From Streptomyces roseoverticillatus (GTDB taxonomy: Bacteria; Actinomycetota; Actinomycetes; Streptomycetales; Streptomycetaceae): a stretch of 48,679 bases of DNA. Positions within the stretch are counted from its first letter, which is position 1. Every line of letters starts with the position of its first letter. A model generated the notes under the pieces. That model worked only from the letters and a program-made list of their open reading frames with translations. It was not told the DNA's origin and made no database searches. Shown in pieces: positions 26,274 through 35,259 of the stretch. Made by a program: the position numbers and the translations under genes. The stretch lies in contig NZ_JOFL01000039.1 in NCBI RefSeq assembly GCF_000719265.1, positions 1 to 48,679 on the forward strand, in the 5' to 3' direction.

Positions 26274-26314
26274 GACGGGGGACCTCCACGGCATCCCCCG
26301 TCGCAAACGGGGGA
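26274..26314 (+). promoter_or_regulatory. Overlapping alternative hairpins in the leader of the EspI-like gene
   Basis: One arm, TCCCCCGT(C) at 26294-26302, can pair either with GACGGGGGA at 26274-26282 or with ACGGGGGA at 26307-26314, so the two stems exclude each other. They lie about 80-120 bases before the GTG start. A promoter-like TTGTGA with a TTGTAT-like -10 occurs further up at about 26113-26145. The rest of 25995-26391 shows no gene. Confidence 0.4.
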
Positions 26315-26391
26315 CCCCCGGGCGGTCGGACGACGGGAACGGTCGGGCCCGACAGGCATTTCATGGGCGCTAGACCACACCAGGAGGCAAT

Positions 26392-29300
26392 GTGAGCAGC
26401 GATCGGGACGAGATCCGCGCAGGCGGGTCCGCAGCCGGCGAGGACCGGTCCGACGCCGGTCACGAGCAGGAAACCGACAGCACGGGCGAGTTCACCATCG
26501 ACTACACGCCCCCTGCCTGGTACACGCAGAACGCCTCCTCCGCCGTGACGCCGGCGGCGGGGCAAGGCGGCGCCGGGGGTGACGTGCAGCCGGTCCTGCC
26601 GCCCCCGCCTTCGGGTGAACCGCTGCCGATGCCGCCTTCGGCACCCGAGGACCGGAACAACCGCACGGAGCCCGCTGCCGGGGCCTCCTCCACTTCCGCC
26701 GTTCCTTCCGCGGAAGATGGAGTCAACAGCCCTGCCACGATGCGGTTCTCCGCGGCGGCGGCGCAGGCAGAGGCCGCGGCGGCGCAGACCGCCGCAGTGG
26801 TGTCCGACGCACAGAACCCGGCAGCCGGGGGCCTCACCGGCGCGGCGCCTGCCGCGGGTGACGTCTCCGCCCCGGGTGACAACGCCGACTCGGCCGGCCC
26901 GCACGGGGCCGACGCCGAGGCGGGCACGGGGCAGGCGCATGAGGCCGACGGGGGCCACGACGCACCGCCCCACGCCGGGTCCGGCGCGAACCCGTCGGCG
27001 GACGGCAGCACTTCCTCCGCGGGCAGCGCTGTCAGCGAGGACCGGAAGGCAGAAGCCGAACAGGGATCGGGAGCAGCTTCGTCCGTGACTGCTGCGGGTT
27101 CCCCGGCCGCCGAGGGCGGCTCGGGGGCAGCCTCGGCTTCCGAGAGCGCGGACCCTGCCGCCTCCGAGACCGAGGTCGCCGCCTCACGCCCCGAGGGCAC
27201 CATGCGGTTCTCCGCCACCGCTCCGCGGGACAGGGTTGCCGATGGGGCCGGGCAGTCGGCGGAGACGGGACAGGACGCGCAGGGAGCCCCGTGGGCCCCG
27301 CCGTCGGTCCCCCAGGCCGCACTGCCCCCTCTCCCCCCGGACTTCGCCCCGGCGGCACCGGCCCCGGCGCCTGGACCGGACGCGCAGCCGCCGTCCGACG
27401 CCCCTGCGCCGCCTCACGCGGCCCCGCAGAGCTTCCCGCCCGCCCCGGCCCCGTACGGTGCGCCCCAGGCCCACCAGGGCGGTTCCGGCGTGCCTGCGGC
27501 CGGCGGTGCGCAGCAGGCCCCTGCGGAGCCCCAGGCGGCCGCGCACGGGGCCGGTGGCGCCCCCGTGCCTCCGCACGGAGGAGCGCCGGCTTCCTACCCG
27601 CCGGCGCCGCCCCTCCCGCAGCCGGACGCCCGGACCGCACCGGTCCCGCCCGCGCCGAACGCCCCGGCGCCGCAGGACGGATACGGGTACCCGCGCCCCG
27701 ACGCGCACGGCGCCCCCGTACCGCCGCCCCTCGACGGCTCCCCGCGCCCCGACGCCCAGCAGCTCCCCGCAGCGCCGGCACCGTATGCGGCCGCCCCGGC
27801 CCCGCAGGACGGCTACGGGTACCCGCGCCCTGAGGTGCACGAGGCGCCTGCCCCCGCGCCCTATGCCTTCCCTCCGGCGCCCCATGTGCAGCCGCAGCAG
27901 CCCTCCGTCCTGCCTCCCGCGCAGAACGCGGCCGCCCCGGCACCGCAGGGCCTCACCAACCCGCATGAGGCCCCCGCGCTGCAGGCACCGAACGCCCCAG
28001 CACTGCAGGGTGGTTACGGGTACCCGCGCCCGGACGCCGCCGCGCCCCATGCCCCCGCGCCTTATGCCCCAGTGCCCCCTGCGCTCGACGGTGCCCCTCG
28101 CGCCGACGTGAACGGTGCCCCCGTACCGCCGTCCCTCGACGGCTCCCCGCGCCCCGACGCCCAGCAGCCCCCCGCGGCGCCGGCGCCCCACGCCGAAGCG
28201 CAGCAACTCCCTCACGTCCAGAACGGCTTCAGCGGCTCTCCCGCACTGCCCCCGGCCGCGCAGGCGCAGCCAGGCCCCACGGGCGGGCATGAGGCGGCTG
28301 CAGCGCCCGCCCCCTACCCGTACCCGTACGCCGACGGCAGCGGCCTCCCGCCCGCCCCGGACGGAGCACAGGGCGGGCTGCCCAACGACCCGCGCGCCGG
28401 GGGCTGGCCCACGGTGACGCCGGAGCAGCGGCAGCGTTCCGTGCACGGGGCCCCGCTCGGGTTCACCGCTTCCATGGAGCTGTCCTCGGAGCGGCTGCTG
28501 CGCAGCAAGCCGAAGCCGAAGAAGCAGATCGCCACGCCCCGCTTCAAGTTCGGCGGGAAGAAGGAGGAGGCGGAGCGGCAGCGCAAGCTGGAGCTGATCC
28601 GTACGCCCGTCCTCTCCTGCTACCGGATCGCCGTGATCAGCCTCAAGGGCGGCGTCGGCAAGACGACCACGACCACCGCGCTCGGCGCGACGCTCGCCAG
28701 CGAGCGCCAGGACAAGATCCTCGCGATCGACGCCAACCCCGACGCGGGCACGCTGGGCCGCCGCGTGCGGCGCGAGACGGGCGCGACGATCCGTGACCTC
28801 GTCTCGGCGATCCCCAGCCTGCACAGCTACATGGACATCCGCCGGTACACCTCGCAGGCGCCCTCCGGCCTGGAGATCATCGCCAACGACGTGGACCCGG
28901 CGGTCTCCACGACCTTCAACGACGAGGACTACCGGCGGGCGATAGACCTGCTGGGCCGGCAGTACCCGGTCATCCTCACCGACTCGGGCACCGGTCTCCT
29001 CTACAGCGCCATGCGCGGCGTCCTCGACCTCGCCGACCAGCTGATCATCGTCTCCACGCCGTCCGTCGACGGCGCGAGCAGCGCCAGCACCACGCTCGAC
29101 TGGCTCCATGCGCACGGCTACGCCGATCTCGTCTCGCGCAGCGTCACGGTCATCTCCGGGGTCCGCGAAACCGGCAAGATGATCAAGGTCGAGGACATCG
29201 TGTCGCACTTCGAGCAGCGGTGCCGCGGCGTGGTCGTCGTCCCGTTCGACGAGCACCTGGCGACCGGCGCCGAGGTCGACCTGGAGATGATGCGGCCGAA

Positions 29301-29619
29301 GACGCGTGAGGCGTACTTCAACCTCTCGGCCATGGTCGCGGAGGACTTCACCCGGGCCCAGCAGCAGCGCGGCGTGTGGGGCGGGGAGCCCGCACCACAG
29401 CAGCCGCAGCAGCCGCATGCCGCCCCCATGGGGCAGATGCCCGCCGCCCCGTACGCCCCGGAGCAGGCCCAGCAGCCCGGCCAGCCGGCTCCCGGTCCGT
29501 ACCACCCCTACGGCCCGCAGGGCCCCTACGGAGGCGCGCAGCCGCCCCAGCAGCCGGGCCCGTACCCGCAGCAGGGGCAGCCCGGCGCGCCGGCCGGGTA
29601 CGGCTACCCGCAGCAGTAG
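26392..29619 (+). CDS. EspI-like proline/alanine-rich MinD/ParA-type ATPase of the type VII locus
   Basis: A 1075-residue protein, GTG start with a perfect AGGAGG four bases upstream. Residues 1 to about 700 are low-complexity Pro/Ala with short motifs ([17 protein letters not shown] near 31-47; TMRFSA twice; GYGYPRP three times). Residues about 740-1005 are a P-loop ATPase of the MinD/ParA class with deviant Walker A K752-GGVG-K757 and the second motif ILTDSGTG. The C-terminus is again Pro/Gln-rich (GYGYPQQ). This layout matches EspI of mycobacterial ESX-1, which regulates secretion in response to ATP. The gene closes the T7SS locus and faces ribF across a perfect hairpin. Confidence 0.85.
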   Translation: MSSDRDEIRAGGSAAGEDRSDAGHEQETDSTGEFTIDYTPPAWYTQNASSAVTPAAGQGGAGGDVQPVLPPPPSGEPLPMPPSAPEDRNNRTEPAAGASSTSAVPSAEDGVNSPATMRFSAAAAQAEAAAAQTAAVVSDAQNPAAGGLTGAAPAAGDVSAPGDNADSAGPHGADAEAGTGQAHEADGGHDAPPHAGSGANPSADGSTSSAGSAVSEDRKAEAEQGSGAASSVTAAGSPAAEGGSGAASASESADPAASETEVAASRPEGTMRFSATAPRDRVADGAGQSAETGQDAQGAPWAPPSVPQAALPPLPPDFAPAAPAPAPGPDAQPPSDAPAPPHAAPQSFPPAPAPYGAPQAHQGGSGVPAAGGAQQAPAEPQAAAHGAGGAPVPPHGGAPASYPPAPPLPQPDARTAPVPPAPNAPAPQDGYGYPRPDAHGAPVPPPLDGSPRPDAQQLPAAPAPYAAAPAPQDGYGYPRPEVHEAPAPAPYAFPPAPHVQPQQPSVLPPAQNAAAPAPQGLTNPHEAPALQAPNAPALQGGYGYPRPDAAAPHAPAPYAPVPPALDGAPRADVNGAPVPPSLDGSPRPDAQQPPAAPAPHAEAQQLPHVQNGFSGSPALPPAAQAQPGPTGGHEAAAAPAPYPYPYADGSGLPPAPDGAQGGLPNDPRAGGWPTVTPEQRQRSVHGAPLGFTASMELSSERLLRSKPKPKKQIATPRFKFGGKKEEAERQRKLELIRTPVLSCYRIAVISLKGGVGKTTTTTALGATLASERQDKILAIDANPDAGTLGRRVRRETGATIRDLVSAIPSLHSYMDIRRYTSQAPSGLEIIANDVDPAVSTTFNDEDYRRAIDLLGRQYPVILTDSGTGLLYSAMRGVLDLADQLIIVSTPSVDGASSASTTLDWLHAHGYADLVSRSVTVISGVRETGKMIKVEDIVSHFEQRCRGVVVVPFDEHLATGAEVDLEMMRPKTREAYFNLSAMVAEDFTRAQQQRGVWGGEPAPQQPQQPHAAPMGQMPAAPYAPEQAQQPGQPAPGPYHPYGPQGPYGGAQPPQQPGPYPQQGQPGAPAGYGYPQQ
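27709..27780 (+). repeat. 72-bp coding repeat, copy 1, in the EspI-like gene
   Basis: The segment encodes [25 protein letters not shown] sequence and is nearly identical to copy 2 at 28114-28185, with only a few substitutions. It records recent internal duplication of the disordered region. Confidence 0.8.
28114..28185 (+). repeat. 72-bp coding repeat, copy 2, in the EspI-like gene
   Basis: Second copy of the segment at 27709-27780, 405 bp downstream and in the same reading frame. It encodes [25 protein letters not shown] sequence. Confidence 0.8.
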
Positions 29620-29639
29620 CACCGCACGGAGCGGAGCAC

Positions 29640-29681
29640 GAGGAGGGCCCCATGCGGCGATCGCCGCATGGGGCCCTCCTC
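29640..29681. terminator. 42-bp perfect palindrome between the EspI-like gene and ribF
   Basis: Positions 29640-29660 and 29661-29681 are exact reverse complements with no spacer. The palindrome lies 20 bases after the plus-strand stop and 24 bases after the ribF stop, and should terminate both. Its arms contain GCCCCATGCGG, a relative of the dispersed CATG oligomer. Confidence 0.92.
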
Positions 29682-29705
29682 ACATGTCCCTCAGGGCGCC
29701 GGCCG

Positions 29706-30671
29706 TCAGACGGCGTCCTTCTCCTTCTCGTGCACCGCCACCAGGTCCCGCGCCCGCTTCACGTCGCCCGCCATGCACAGCAGCAGGGCTTCGATCGACT
29801 CGAACTTCTCCATGCCGCGCAGGTAGGCCAGGAAGTCCACGGCCGCATGGAGCCCGTAGAGGTCGAGGTCGGTCCGGTCGATGGCGTACGCCTCTACGGT
29901 GCGTTCCGTCGCGTCGAACTGCACGTTCGTGCCGACGGAGATCGCCGCCGGCATCGACTCGCCGCCCACGGTCAGCCAGCCGGCGTAGACGCCGTCGGCG
30001 GGGATCGCGGTGTGGGGCAGCGTCTCGACGTTGGCCGTCGGGTAGCCGAGTTCCCGGCCCCGCTGCGCGCCGCGCACCACGACGCCCTCGACGCGGTGCG
30101 GGCGGCCGAGGATCTCCATCGCGCCCGCGACGTCGCCCTCGGCGACCAGACGGCGGGTCAGGGTGGAGGAGAACGGCTCTCCCCCGCCCGCCTCGCCGCT
30201 CACGTGGAGGTCGATGACCTCCACGTCGTAGTCGTACGTGGCGCCGAGCTCCGCGAGGAAGTCGACGGTGCCCGCAGCCCGGTGGCCGAAGCGGAAGTTG
30301 GGCCCTTCCACGACAAGCTTGGCGTGCAGCTTGTCGACGAGCACCTTCACCACGAACTCGGCGGGCGAGAGCTTCGAGAACTCCGCCGTGAACGGCAGGA
30401 TCAGCACCGCGTCGACGCCCAGCCCCGCCATGAGCTCCGCACGGCGGTGGTGCGGCGCCAGCAGCGGCGGGTGGCTGCCCGGCCGGACGACCTCGCTCGG
30501 GTGCGGGTCGAACGTCACCACGACCGAGGGCACGCCGAGCTCACGCGCCCGCTCCACGGCCCGCCCGATGATCAGCTGGTGCCCGCGGTGCACCCCGTCG
30601 TACGAGCCGATGGTGACGACGCTGCGCCCCCAGTCCTGGGGGATGTCCTCCAAGCCACGCCAGCGCTGCAC
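29706..30671 (-). CDS. ribF: Bifunctional riboflavin kinase / FAD synthetase
   Basis: RibF converts riboflavin to FMN and FMN to FAD. The 321-residue protein has the N-terminal adenylyltransferase domain with the nucleotidyl-transfer motif GSYDGVHRGHQ (about 22-32) and the NFRFGHR region. The C-terminal flavokinase domain follows, with GYPTANV and the catalytic VEAYAID region. The GTG start has GAGGAG upstream. It lies 51 bp downstream of the large trypsin-STAND gene on the same strand and may share its transcript. FAD made here is the cofactor of ThyX, also encoded in the window. Confidence 0.96.
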   Translation of the reverse strand: MQRWRGLEDIPQDWGRSVVTIGSYDGVHRGHQLIIGRAVERARELGVPSVVVTFDPHPSEVVRPGSHPPLLAPHHRRAELMAGLGVDAVLILPFTAEFSKLSPAEFVVKVLVDKLHAKLVVEGPNFRFGHRAAGTVDFLAELGATYDYDVEVIDLHVSGEAGGGEPFSSTLTRRLVAEGDVAGAMEILGRPHRVEGVVVRGAQRGRELGYPTANVETLPHTAIPADGVYAGWLTVGGESMPAAISVGTNVQFDATERTVEAYAIDRTDLDLYGLHAAVDFLAYLRGMEKFESIEALLLCMAGDVKRARDLVAVHEKEKDAV

Positions 30672-30722
30672 TGTGCCCGCTCCTCGCCCGAACCCGAACT
30701 TTTGTCTGTTGATTACGCAGGA

Positions 30723-33700
30723 CTAAGAGTGCCATGCCGGTTCTCGGCGCCCCGCATCGGCCGGTCCTGTGACTGTCAGGTCAGGGGAGTCCGCACGGCC
30801 CGTGTGCTCCGCGGCGCCCTCGTCCCCGGCCCAGGCAGTGAGCTTGATGCGGGCCCGCGGGCCCACCACGACGGCCCACTGCGCGGGCGCGGAGCGCAGC
30901 CAGCGCAGCACTTGCTCCCCGAAGACGGGGATCTCCCGGGCCAGCTGCACCATGCGGCGGTCGAAGCACGCCGCCCCCTCGGGGCTGCGGGCCATCAGCA
31001 GACCGGTGCGGTGGACGAGGTCGCGGGTACGGGCCTCGGTGCGCTCGGCGGCGCCCGCGGCCGCCGCGCGCAGGAGGGCGTCCAGCACGGTGACGTCGCG
31101 CTCGAAGGGCCCGTACTGCTCGCGCTCCAGAAGGACCTCCAGCAGTTCCTGCCGCAGGGGCCTCGACAGCGGTGTGCCGGGGAAGGCCAGGACGGGGGCC
31201 AGGGCGCGGCGCACCTGGGGCGGGCGGCTGCTGAGCAGGTGGACGACGAGCGGGAAGAGGACGGAGCGGGCCGCGGGGCCCTCCTCGAGCCGGCGGTCCA
31301 CGAACGCGGCGGCGAGCTCCGCGCCTTCCGGATGGTGCTCGACGTACTCCTGGACGAGGGCCGCCGCCCTCCGGGCGAGGGCCGGGGTGGTGACCTCGGC
31401 GAGGGTGCGGAGCACGTCTCCGGGCCCGTCGCCGCGTACGTAGAGCCGGGCGCGGTAGGCGGCGAGGACGGGTTCGGGGTGGGTGGTCAGGGCGGGGGCG
31501 AGGGCCCCGGCCGGGAGGTGCGGATCGCACGCCGCGAAGAGGTCGAGGGCGCGCTGGAGGTGCTTGGCGCGGGTCTCCCGGTCGCGGACGAGCAGGGCGA
31601 GCGCCGTGCCGTGCAGGGTGCCTTCCGCGGGGCGGGCCAGCAGGGCGAGCGCGGCGTAGCGCAGCAGCTCGCGGTCGGCCGCGGTGATCACGTGCGGGGC
31701 GGCCTTGAGGGCGTACGCGGCCGCCGCCACGTGCCGCTCGATGCGGTCGTCGTGGGCCCACCGGTCCACGGCGCGGCAGATGGCGGACGGCTCGTCCTCG
31801 GCGAGGGCGGCGAGGAGCTCGTCGGCGCGGGGGTGGGCGGCGTCCACGAGCGCTTCGGCGAGGTCGTCGACGGCGCGGTGCCGGTGGGTGTGGAGCAGGA
31901 CCTGGGCGGCGGTGGAGACCGTGAGCCGGAGGTGATCGCCGTACGGGGCGGCCTGCAGGGGGCGTTCGTCGGAGAACCAGCGGCACAGCAGGGCCTGCGC
32001 GGCGCACGGCTCCTCGGCGAGGACGGTCATGACCGCGGGCAGGAAGCGGTCCGTGTGGGGCGGCTGGGGCGGCTGCTGGGCCTGCACGTGGCTCGGCGCG
32101 GAGCTCTCCAGGGCATGGGGCTGGTACGGGGTCTGGCCGGGGGGCGGCGCGTCGGCGGGCAGCAGCAGCCGCAGCAGGTCGAGCCGCTCGGCGAGCCCGA
32201 GGGGCAGCCGGAGCCAGAACCAGGGCCCGAATTCGGCGAGGCCGCCCAGGGACCCGGTGGCTCCGCTGTCGAAGCCGCCGAGGGCCAGGGAGCGCCCCGT
32301 GAGGCGCTCGGCGAGGCGCCGGAGGGCGCCCAGGTACGGGGTGGCGTCGGGGACGCGCAGGAGGGTCTCGCCGAGGAGGTGGGCCGCCCACCAGGCGGGG
32401 TCGGGCAGCGCGGGGCGGCCCCCGTCGTCCGGGTCGGCGGACTGCTCGGACGACGGGAGCGCGGCCACCGCGTCCACCAGGGCGCCCAGGCGGCGGGCGA
32501 GCGCGTCGGGGCCGGAGCGCCGCGCCAGGAGCAGGAGGGCCTGCAGGACGGGGCCGATGCGGTGGCGGGGCACGGGCAGCGGCTTGCGGGCCTTCTGCCG
32601 GGCCGCGCGGCGGCTGCGGCGGCGTGCGGCCGTGGAGCGCGGGGCGCGGCTGGATCCGGGGGGCGGCGGCACGTGGCCCTCCGGCGCGGGCCCGCCGCCC
32701 GGCCGTGGCGGCAGGGCGTCGTGCTCGCCGGCGCCCTCCTCGGGCTCGTACCAGCGGTGGACGAGGGTGTGCAGGGCGGCGTCGAGGTCGAGGTGGGCGC
32801 CCTGCAGCCAGTCGGCGAACTCCTCGTGCGCGAAGCGGTAGCCGGTGCCGGCCGGGACGAGCAGGCCCTCCGTGAGGACGGCGGAGGCCCAGCCGTTGCG
32901 CCACGGGAAGAGCTCTTCGAAGGCCTCGCGCTCCAGCTCGCCCTGCCCGGGGCCGAGGCACCGGCGGGCCGCCTCATGCACCTGGCCGGCCACGCGCGCG
33001 GCGAGCCGGCGCACCGCCGTGCCGCGCAGCGCGGGGCGGCGCCCGGCGGCCAGCCGGACGGCGATGCGCAGGCAGACGAGGTCCAGGTAGGCGGAGAAGA
33101 CGTCCCAGCGGTCGGGGGGCCGCGCCCCGTCCTCACAAAGCCGGCCGCCGGGCGCGGTGCCGTCCGGGAGCGCCGCCCGCACCTCGGAGAGCAGCCGGAG
33201 GGCGAGCGGGTGGGCGGCGTCCGTGTGGTGGATGGCGTCGGGCGGGATGCCGTAGAGGGCGCGGGCCCGCTCGGCCTGCAGGGGGCCGAGGTCGGTCAGG
33301 CTCACGCACGGCGGGAGGCTGCGCGGGGTGGCGGAGGCCGCCGACACGTGGAGTGCCGTGCGCGGGAAGAGGTCGCCGGCGGTCTCCCAGTGCTCGGGGC
33401 GGCAGGCGACGACGAGGCGCGCGGACGTCTCCTCCAGCCAGTCGGCGGTCGCCGCGGTCCAGGCCGGCAGGGCGTGCGCGAGGACGGGGGGGACCTCCTC
33501 GGGGCCGTCCAGGACGACGAGGAGGGGCCGCCCCACGCGGTGCCCCAGGGCGGCCACGGCCTCGGGAGTGGCCTCGGCGGGATCCCCCACCGTGCCGGCG
33601 GCGCCTGCGGAGGCCGTGACGATCCGCGCGGCTGCCGCTAGGGCGCGCGCGACCGCGTCCCGCAGGCTGCTGTCGCCCTCCTCCAGGTCCGCGCCGCGCA

Positions 33701-34895
33701 GCCAGAGGGTGGGGGCCGGTTCGGGGCCCCGCGCGCGCCGCGCGGCGAGGGAGAGGAGCTCGGTCGTGCGACCGGTCCCGGGGCCCCCGACGAGCCCGAG
33801 GACGGCCGGTGCGGGGCTGTCCTCGGGCGCCGGTTCGTCCGGGGCATGGGGCGCAGGAGTGTCCGGCGGGTCGGCGGGGTTCCGCGCGCCGGGCAGGTCC
33901 CCGATCCAGCGCCCGCCGGGGCCGCCGCCCGGGGTGCCCCGCCATGCGCTCGGCGGGACGGTCACCACGACGACGCCCGGGGCCCCCGTGCCGGCCGGGG
34001 CGGGCCCGGGTTCGTCGGGCGGCGGTTCGGGGGCGGGCGGCCGCTCGGCGTCCTCGGGCATCCGCTCGCCGGTGTCCGCGGGCGCGTCGGCGTCGGCGCC
34101 TTCCGTGCCCGCGGTCTCCTCGTCCTCTTCGTCCGGCTCCAGGAAGCGGGTGAACTCGCGGGCGATCTCCGGGCGCTCCACGGGGTCGCGCCAGTCGCGC
34201 GCCGTGATGATCGGGCCGAGCGAGGTCGCCGTGAGCTGGAGGGCTCCCGCGAGGTTGAGGTCGGGGCCGAAGGCGGGGACGGTGGCCGCGTTCCGCTCCA
34301 GCAGGACGGCCAGGGGGCCGTCGGGGGTGGCGGCGGCCGCCGCACGGAGCGGGATCGCGAAACCCCCGGACCGGCGTTCCGCATGGAGCGCGGTACCGAG
34401 GACCGCGACGACTGTGCCCATGCGGGCGTCCAGGACCGGCCCTCCGGTGGCCTCCTCGCCGAGCCTGAGGCCGTCGCGCTCGCCCAGGGAGAGTTCGACC
34501 GCGGCGTCGAGCAGGTGGAAGCGGTCCGTGGCCGTGTAGGTGACGAGCGCCTCTCCGATGACCTGGGCGCGCTGCCAGTGGCCCGCCCGCAGCCGGACGC
34601 CCGCCCCGTCCTCGATGCGCTCCGCGGCCGCGACGGGCAACGGGGCCACTCCGAGCCCCTCCGTGCGCACCAGTGCCAGGTCGCAGCCCGGGAGGGACGT
34701 CACCGCGTCGGCGCCCACCAGGCACGTACGGTCGCCCGGGGCCAGCAGCACGAGGCGCGCGAGGCCGTCGACGGCCTCATGGCTGGTGATCATCGTGCCG
34801 CGGTCGTCGGCGATGAAGCCCGTACCGCGCGGCCTCCCGGCGAGGTCTCTGATGCGTACCAGGAACTCGTCCGCATCAGTCCGCCGACCGCTCAT
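30723..34895 (-). CDS. Trypsin-like (degenerate) domain fused to a STAND/NACHT-like NTPase
   Basis: A 1390-residue protein, ATG at 34895 with GGGGAGG upstream. Longer extension is unsupported. Residues about 10-185 form a trypsin-like fold with His39 (TSHEAV) and Asp72 (CDLALV) in place. The nucleophile position reads EATGGPV, so Thr150 stands where GDSGG would have Ser. An acidic/Pro-rich linker (about 250-360) leads to a P-loop domain: Walker A GGPGTGRTT (370-378) has Arg376 for the usual Lys, and Walker B is LLVVLDGPEE (D463). The C-terminal 700 residues are Ala/Leu-rich helices that look like repeat solenoids. STAND NTPases with N-terminal protease domains are sensors, some in phage defence. 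The role here is unknown. Confidence 0.82.
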   Translation of the reverse strand: MSGRRTDADEFLVRIRDLAGRPRGTGFIADDRGTMITSHEAVDGLARLVLLAPGDRTCLVGADAVTSLPGCDLALVRTEGLGVAPLPVAAAERIEDGAGVRLRAGHWQRAQVIGEALVTYTATDRFHLLDAAVELSLGERDGLRLGEEATGGPVLDARMGTVVAVLGTALHAERRSGGFAIPLRAAAAATPDGPLAVLLERNAATVPAFGPDLNLAGALQLTATSLGPIITARDWRDPVERPEIAREFTRFLEPDEEDEETAGTEGADADAPADTGERMPEDAERPPAPEPPPDEPGPAPAGTGAPGVVVVTVPPSAWRGTPGGGPGGRWIGDLPGARNPADPPDTPAPHAPDEPAPEDSPAPAVLGLVGGPGTGRTTELLSLAARRARGPEPAPTLWLRGADLEEGDSSLRDAVARALAAAARIVTASAGAAGTVGDPAEATPEAVAALGHRVGRPLLVVLDGPEEVPPVLAHALPAWTAATADWLEETSARLVVACRPEHWETAGDLFPRTALHVSAASATPRSLPPCVSLTDLGPLQAERARALYGIPPDAIHHTDAAHPLALRLLSEVRAALPDGTAPGGRLCEDGARPPDRWDVFSAYLDLVCLRIAVRLAAGRRPALRGTAVRRLAARVAGQVHEAARRCLGPGQGELEREAFEELFPWRNGWASAVLTEGLLVPAGTGYRFAHEEFADWLQGAHLDLDAALHTLVHRWYEPEEGAGEHDALPPRPGGGPAPEGHVPPPPGSSRAPRSTAARRRSRRAARQKARKPLPVPRHRIGPVLQALLLLARRSGPDALARRLGALVDAVAALPSSEQSADPDDGGRPALPDPAWWAAHLLGETLLRVPDATPYLGALRRLAERLTGRSLALGGFDSGATGSLGGLAEFGPWFWLRLPLGLAERLDLLRLLLPADAPPPGQTPYQPHALESSAPSHVQAQQPPQPPHTDRFLPAVMTVLAEEPCAAQALLCRWFSDERPLQAAPYGDHLRLTVSTAAQVLLHTHRHRAVDDLAEALVDAAHPRADELLAALAEDEPSAICRAVDRWAHDDRIERHVAAAAYALKAAPHVITAADRELLRYAALALLARPAEGTLHGTALALLVRDRETRAKHLQRALDLFAACDPHLPAGALAPALTTHPEPVLAAYRARLYVRGDGPGDVLRTLAEVTTPALARRAAALVQEYVEHHPEGAELAAAFVDRRLEEGPAARSVLFPLVVHLLSSRPPQVRRALAPVLAFPGTPLSRPLRQELLEVLLEREQYGPFERDVTVLDALLRAAAAGAAERTEARTRDLVHRTGLLMARSPEGAACFDRRMVQLAREIPVFGEQVLRWLRSAPAQWAVVVGPRARIKLTAWAGDEGAAEHTGRADSPDLTVTGPADAGRREPAWHS

Positions 34896-35067
34896 CCGCC
34901 GAACCTCCCCGCCGTGCACTTGTCCCCGACGGTAGGCAGGGGATGATCGGCAGGACCAGATCACAGCGGGAACGCGCCCCCTTCCACTCCCACCGTTCAC
35001 TCCGAGCGCCTGCCCATTGGGGTGAATTGTGGGCGCGGTGTGGATAGACAGCTGTGAGGAGGGGGAT

Positions 35068-35108
35068 CGTGGGGCGGGAGCGGCCGGACGGCAGTCTCCC
35101 GCCCCACG
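35068..35108. terminator. 13-bp hairpin between the trypsin-STAND gene and truB
   Basis: CGTGGGGCGGGAG (35068-35080) and CTCCCGCCCCACG (35096-35108) pair perfectly with a 15-base loop. It is one of three hairpins in the 364-bp gap. The gap also contains the presumed promoter of the trypsin-STAND gene, which I cannot place. Confidence 0.6.
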
Positions 35109-35173
35109 GTAGTGGGGCCTTCGGGTACGGGTACGCCCCCAGCTGGGTACGCGAACGCCCCGGTGCATGCCGA

Positions 35174-35208
35174 GGCCCCGGGCTGCGCCTCATGCACAGC
35201 CCGGGGCC
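35174..35208. terminator. 12-bp hairpin carrying GCCTCATGC in its loop
   Basis: GGCCCCGGGCTG (35174-35185) pairs with CAGCCCGGGGCC (35197-35208). The 11-base loop contains the dispersed oligomer GCCTCATGC (35187-35195). Confidence 0.65.
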
Positions 35209-35224
35209 GGGGCCGAAGGCCTCT

Positions 35225-35255
35225 GGGGGCTGGTAAGCCAGGCTGGTAAGCCCCC
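35225..35255 (-). terminator. Small hairpin directly after truB
   Basis: GGGGGCT (35225-35231) and AGCCCCC (35249-35255) pair five bases after the truB stop. A direct repeat GGCTGGTAAG lies inside. It probably forms part of the terminator of the nusA-infB-truB operon. Confidence 0.5.
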
Positions 35256-35259
35256 GGGG

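Noticed and set aside
27184..29622. Long minus-strand open frame opposite the EspI-like gene.
   Set aside because: Shadow of a GC-rich repetitive gene. The plus strand has the P-loop ATPase motifs and a perfect AGGAGG.
30723..34895. Calling the large protein an active serine protease.
   Set aside because: The nucleophile position is Thr, not Ser, and the surrounding GDSGG motif is degraded.
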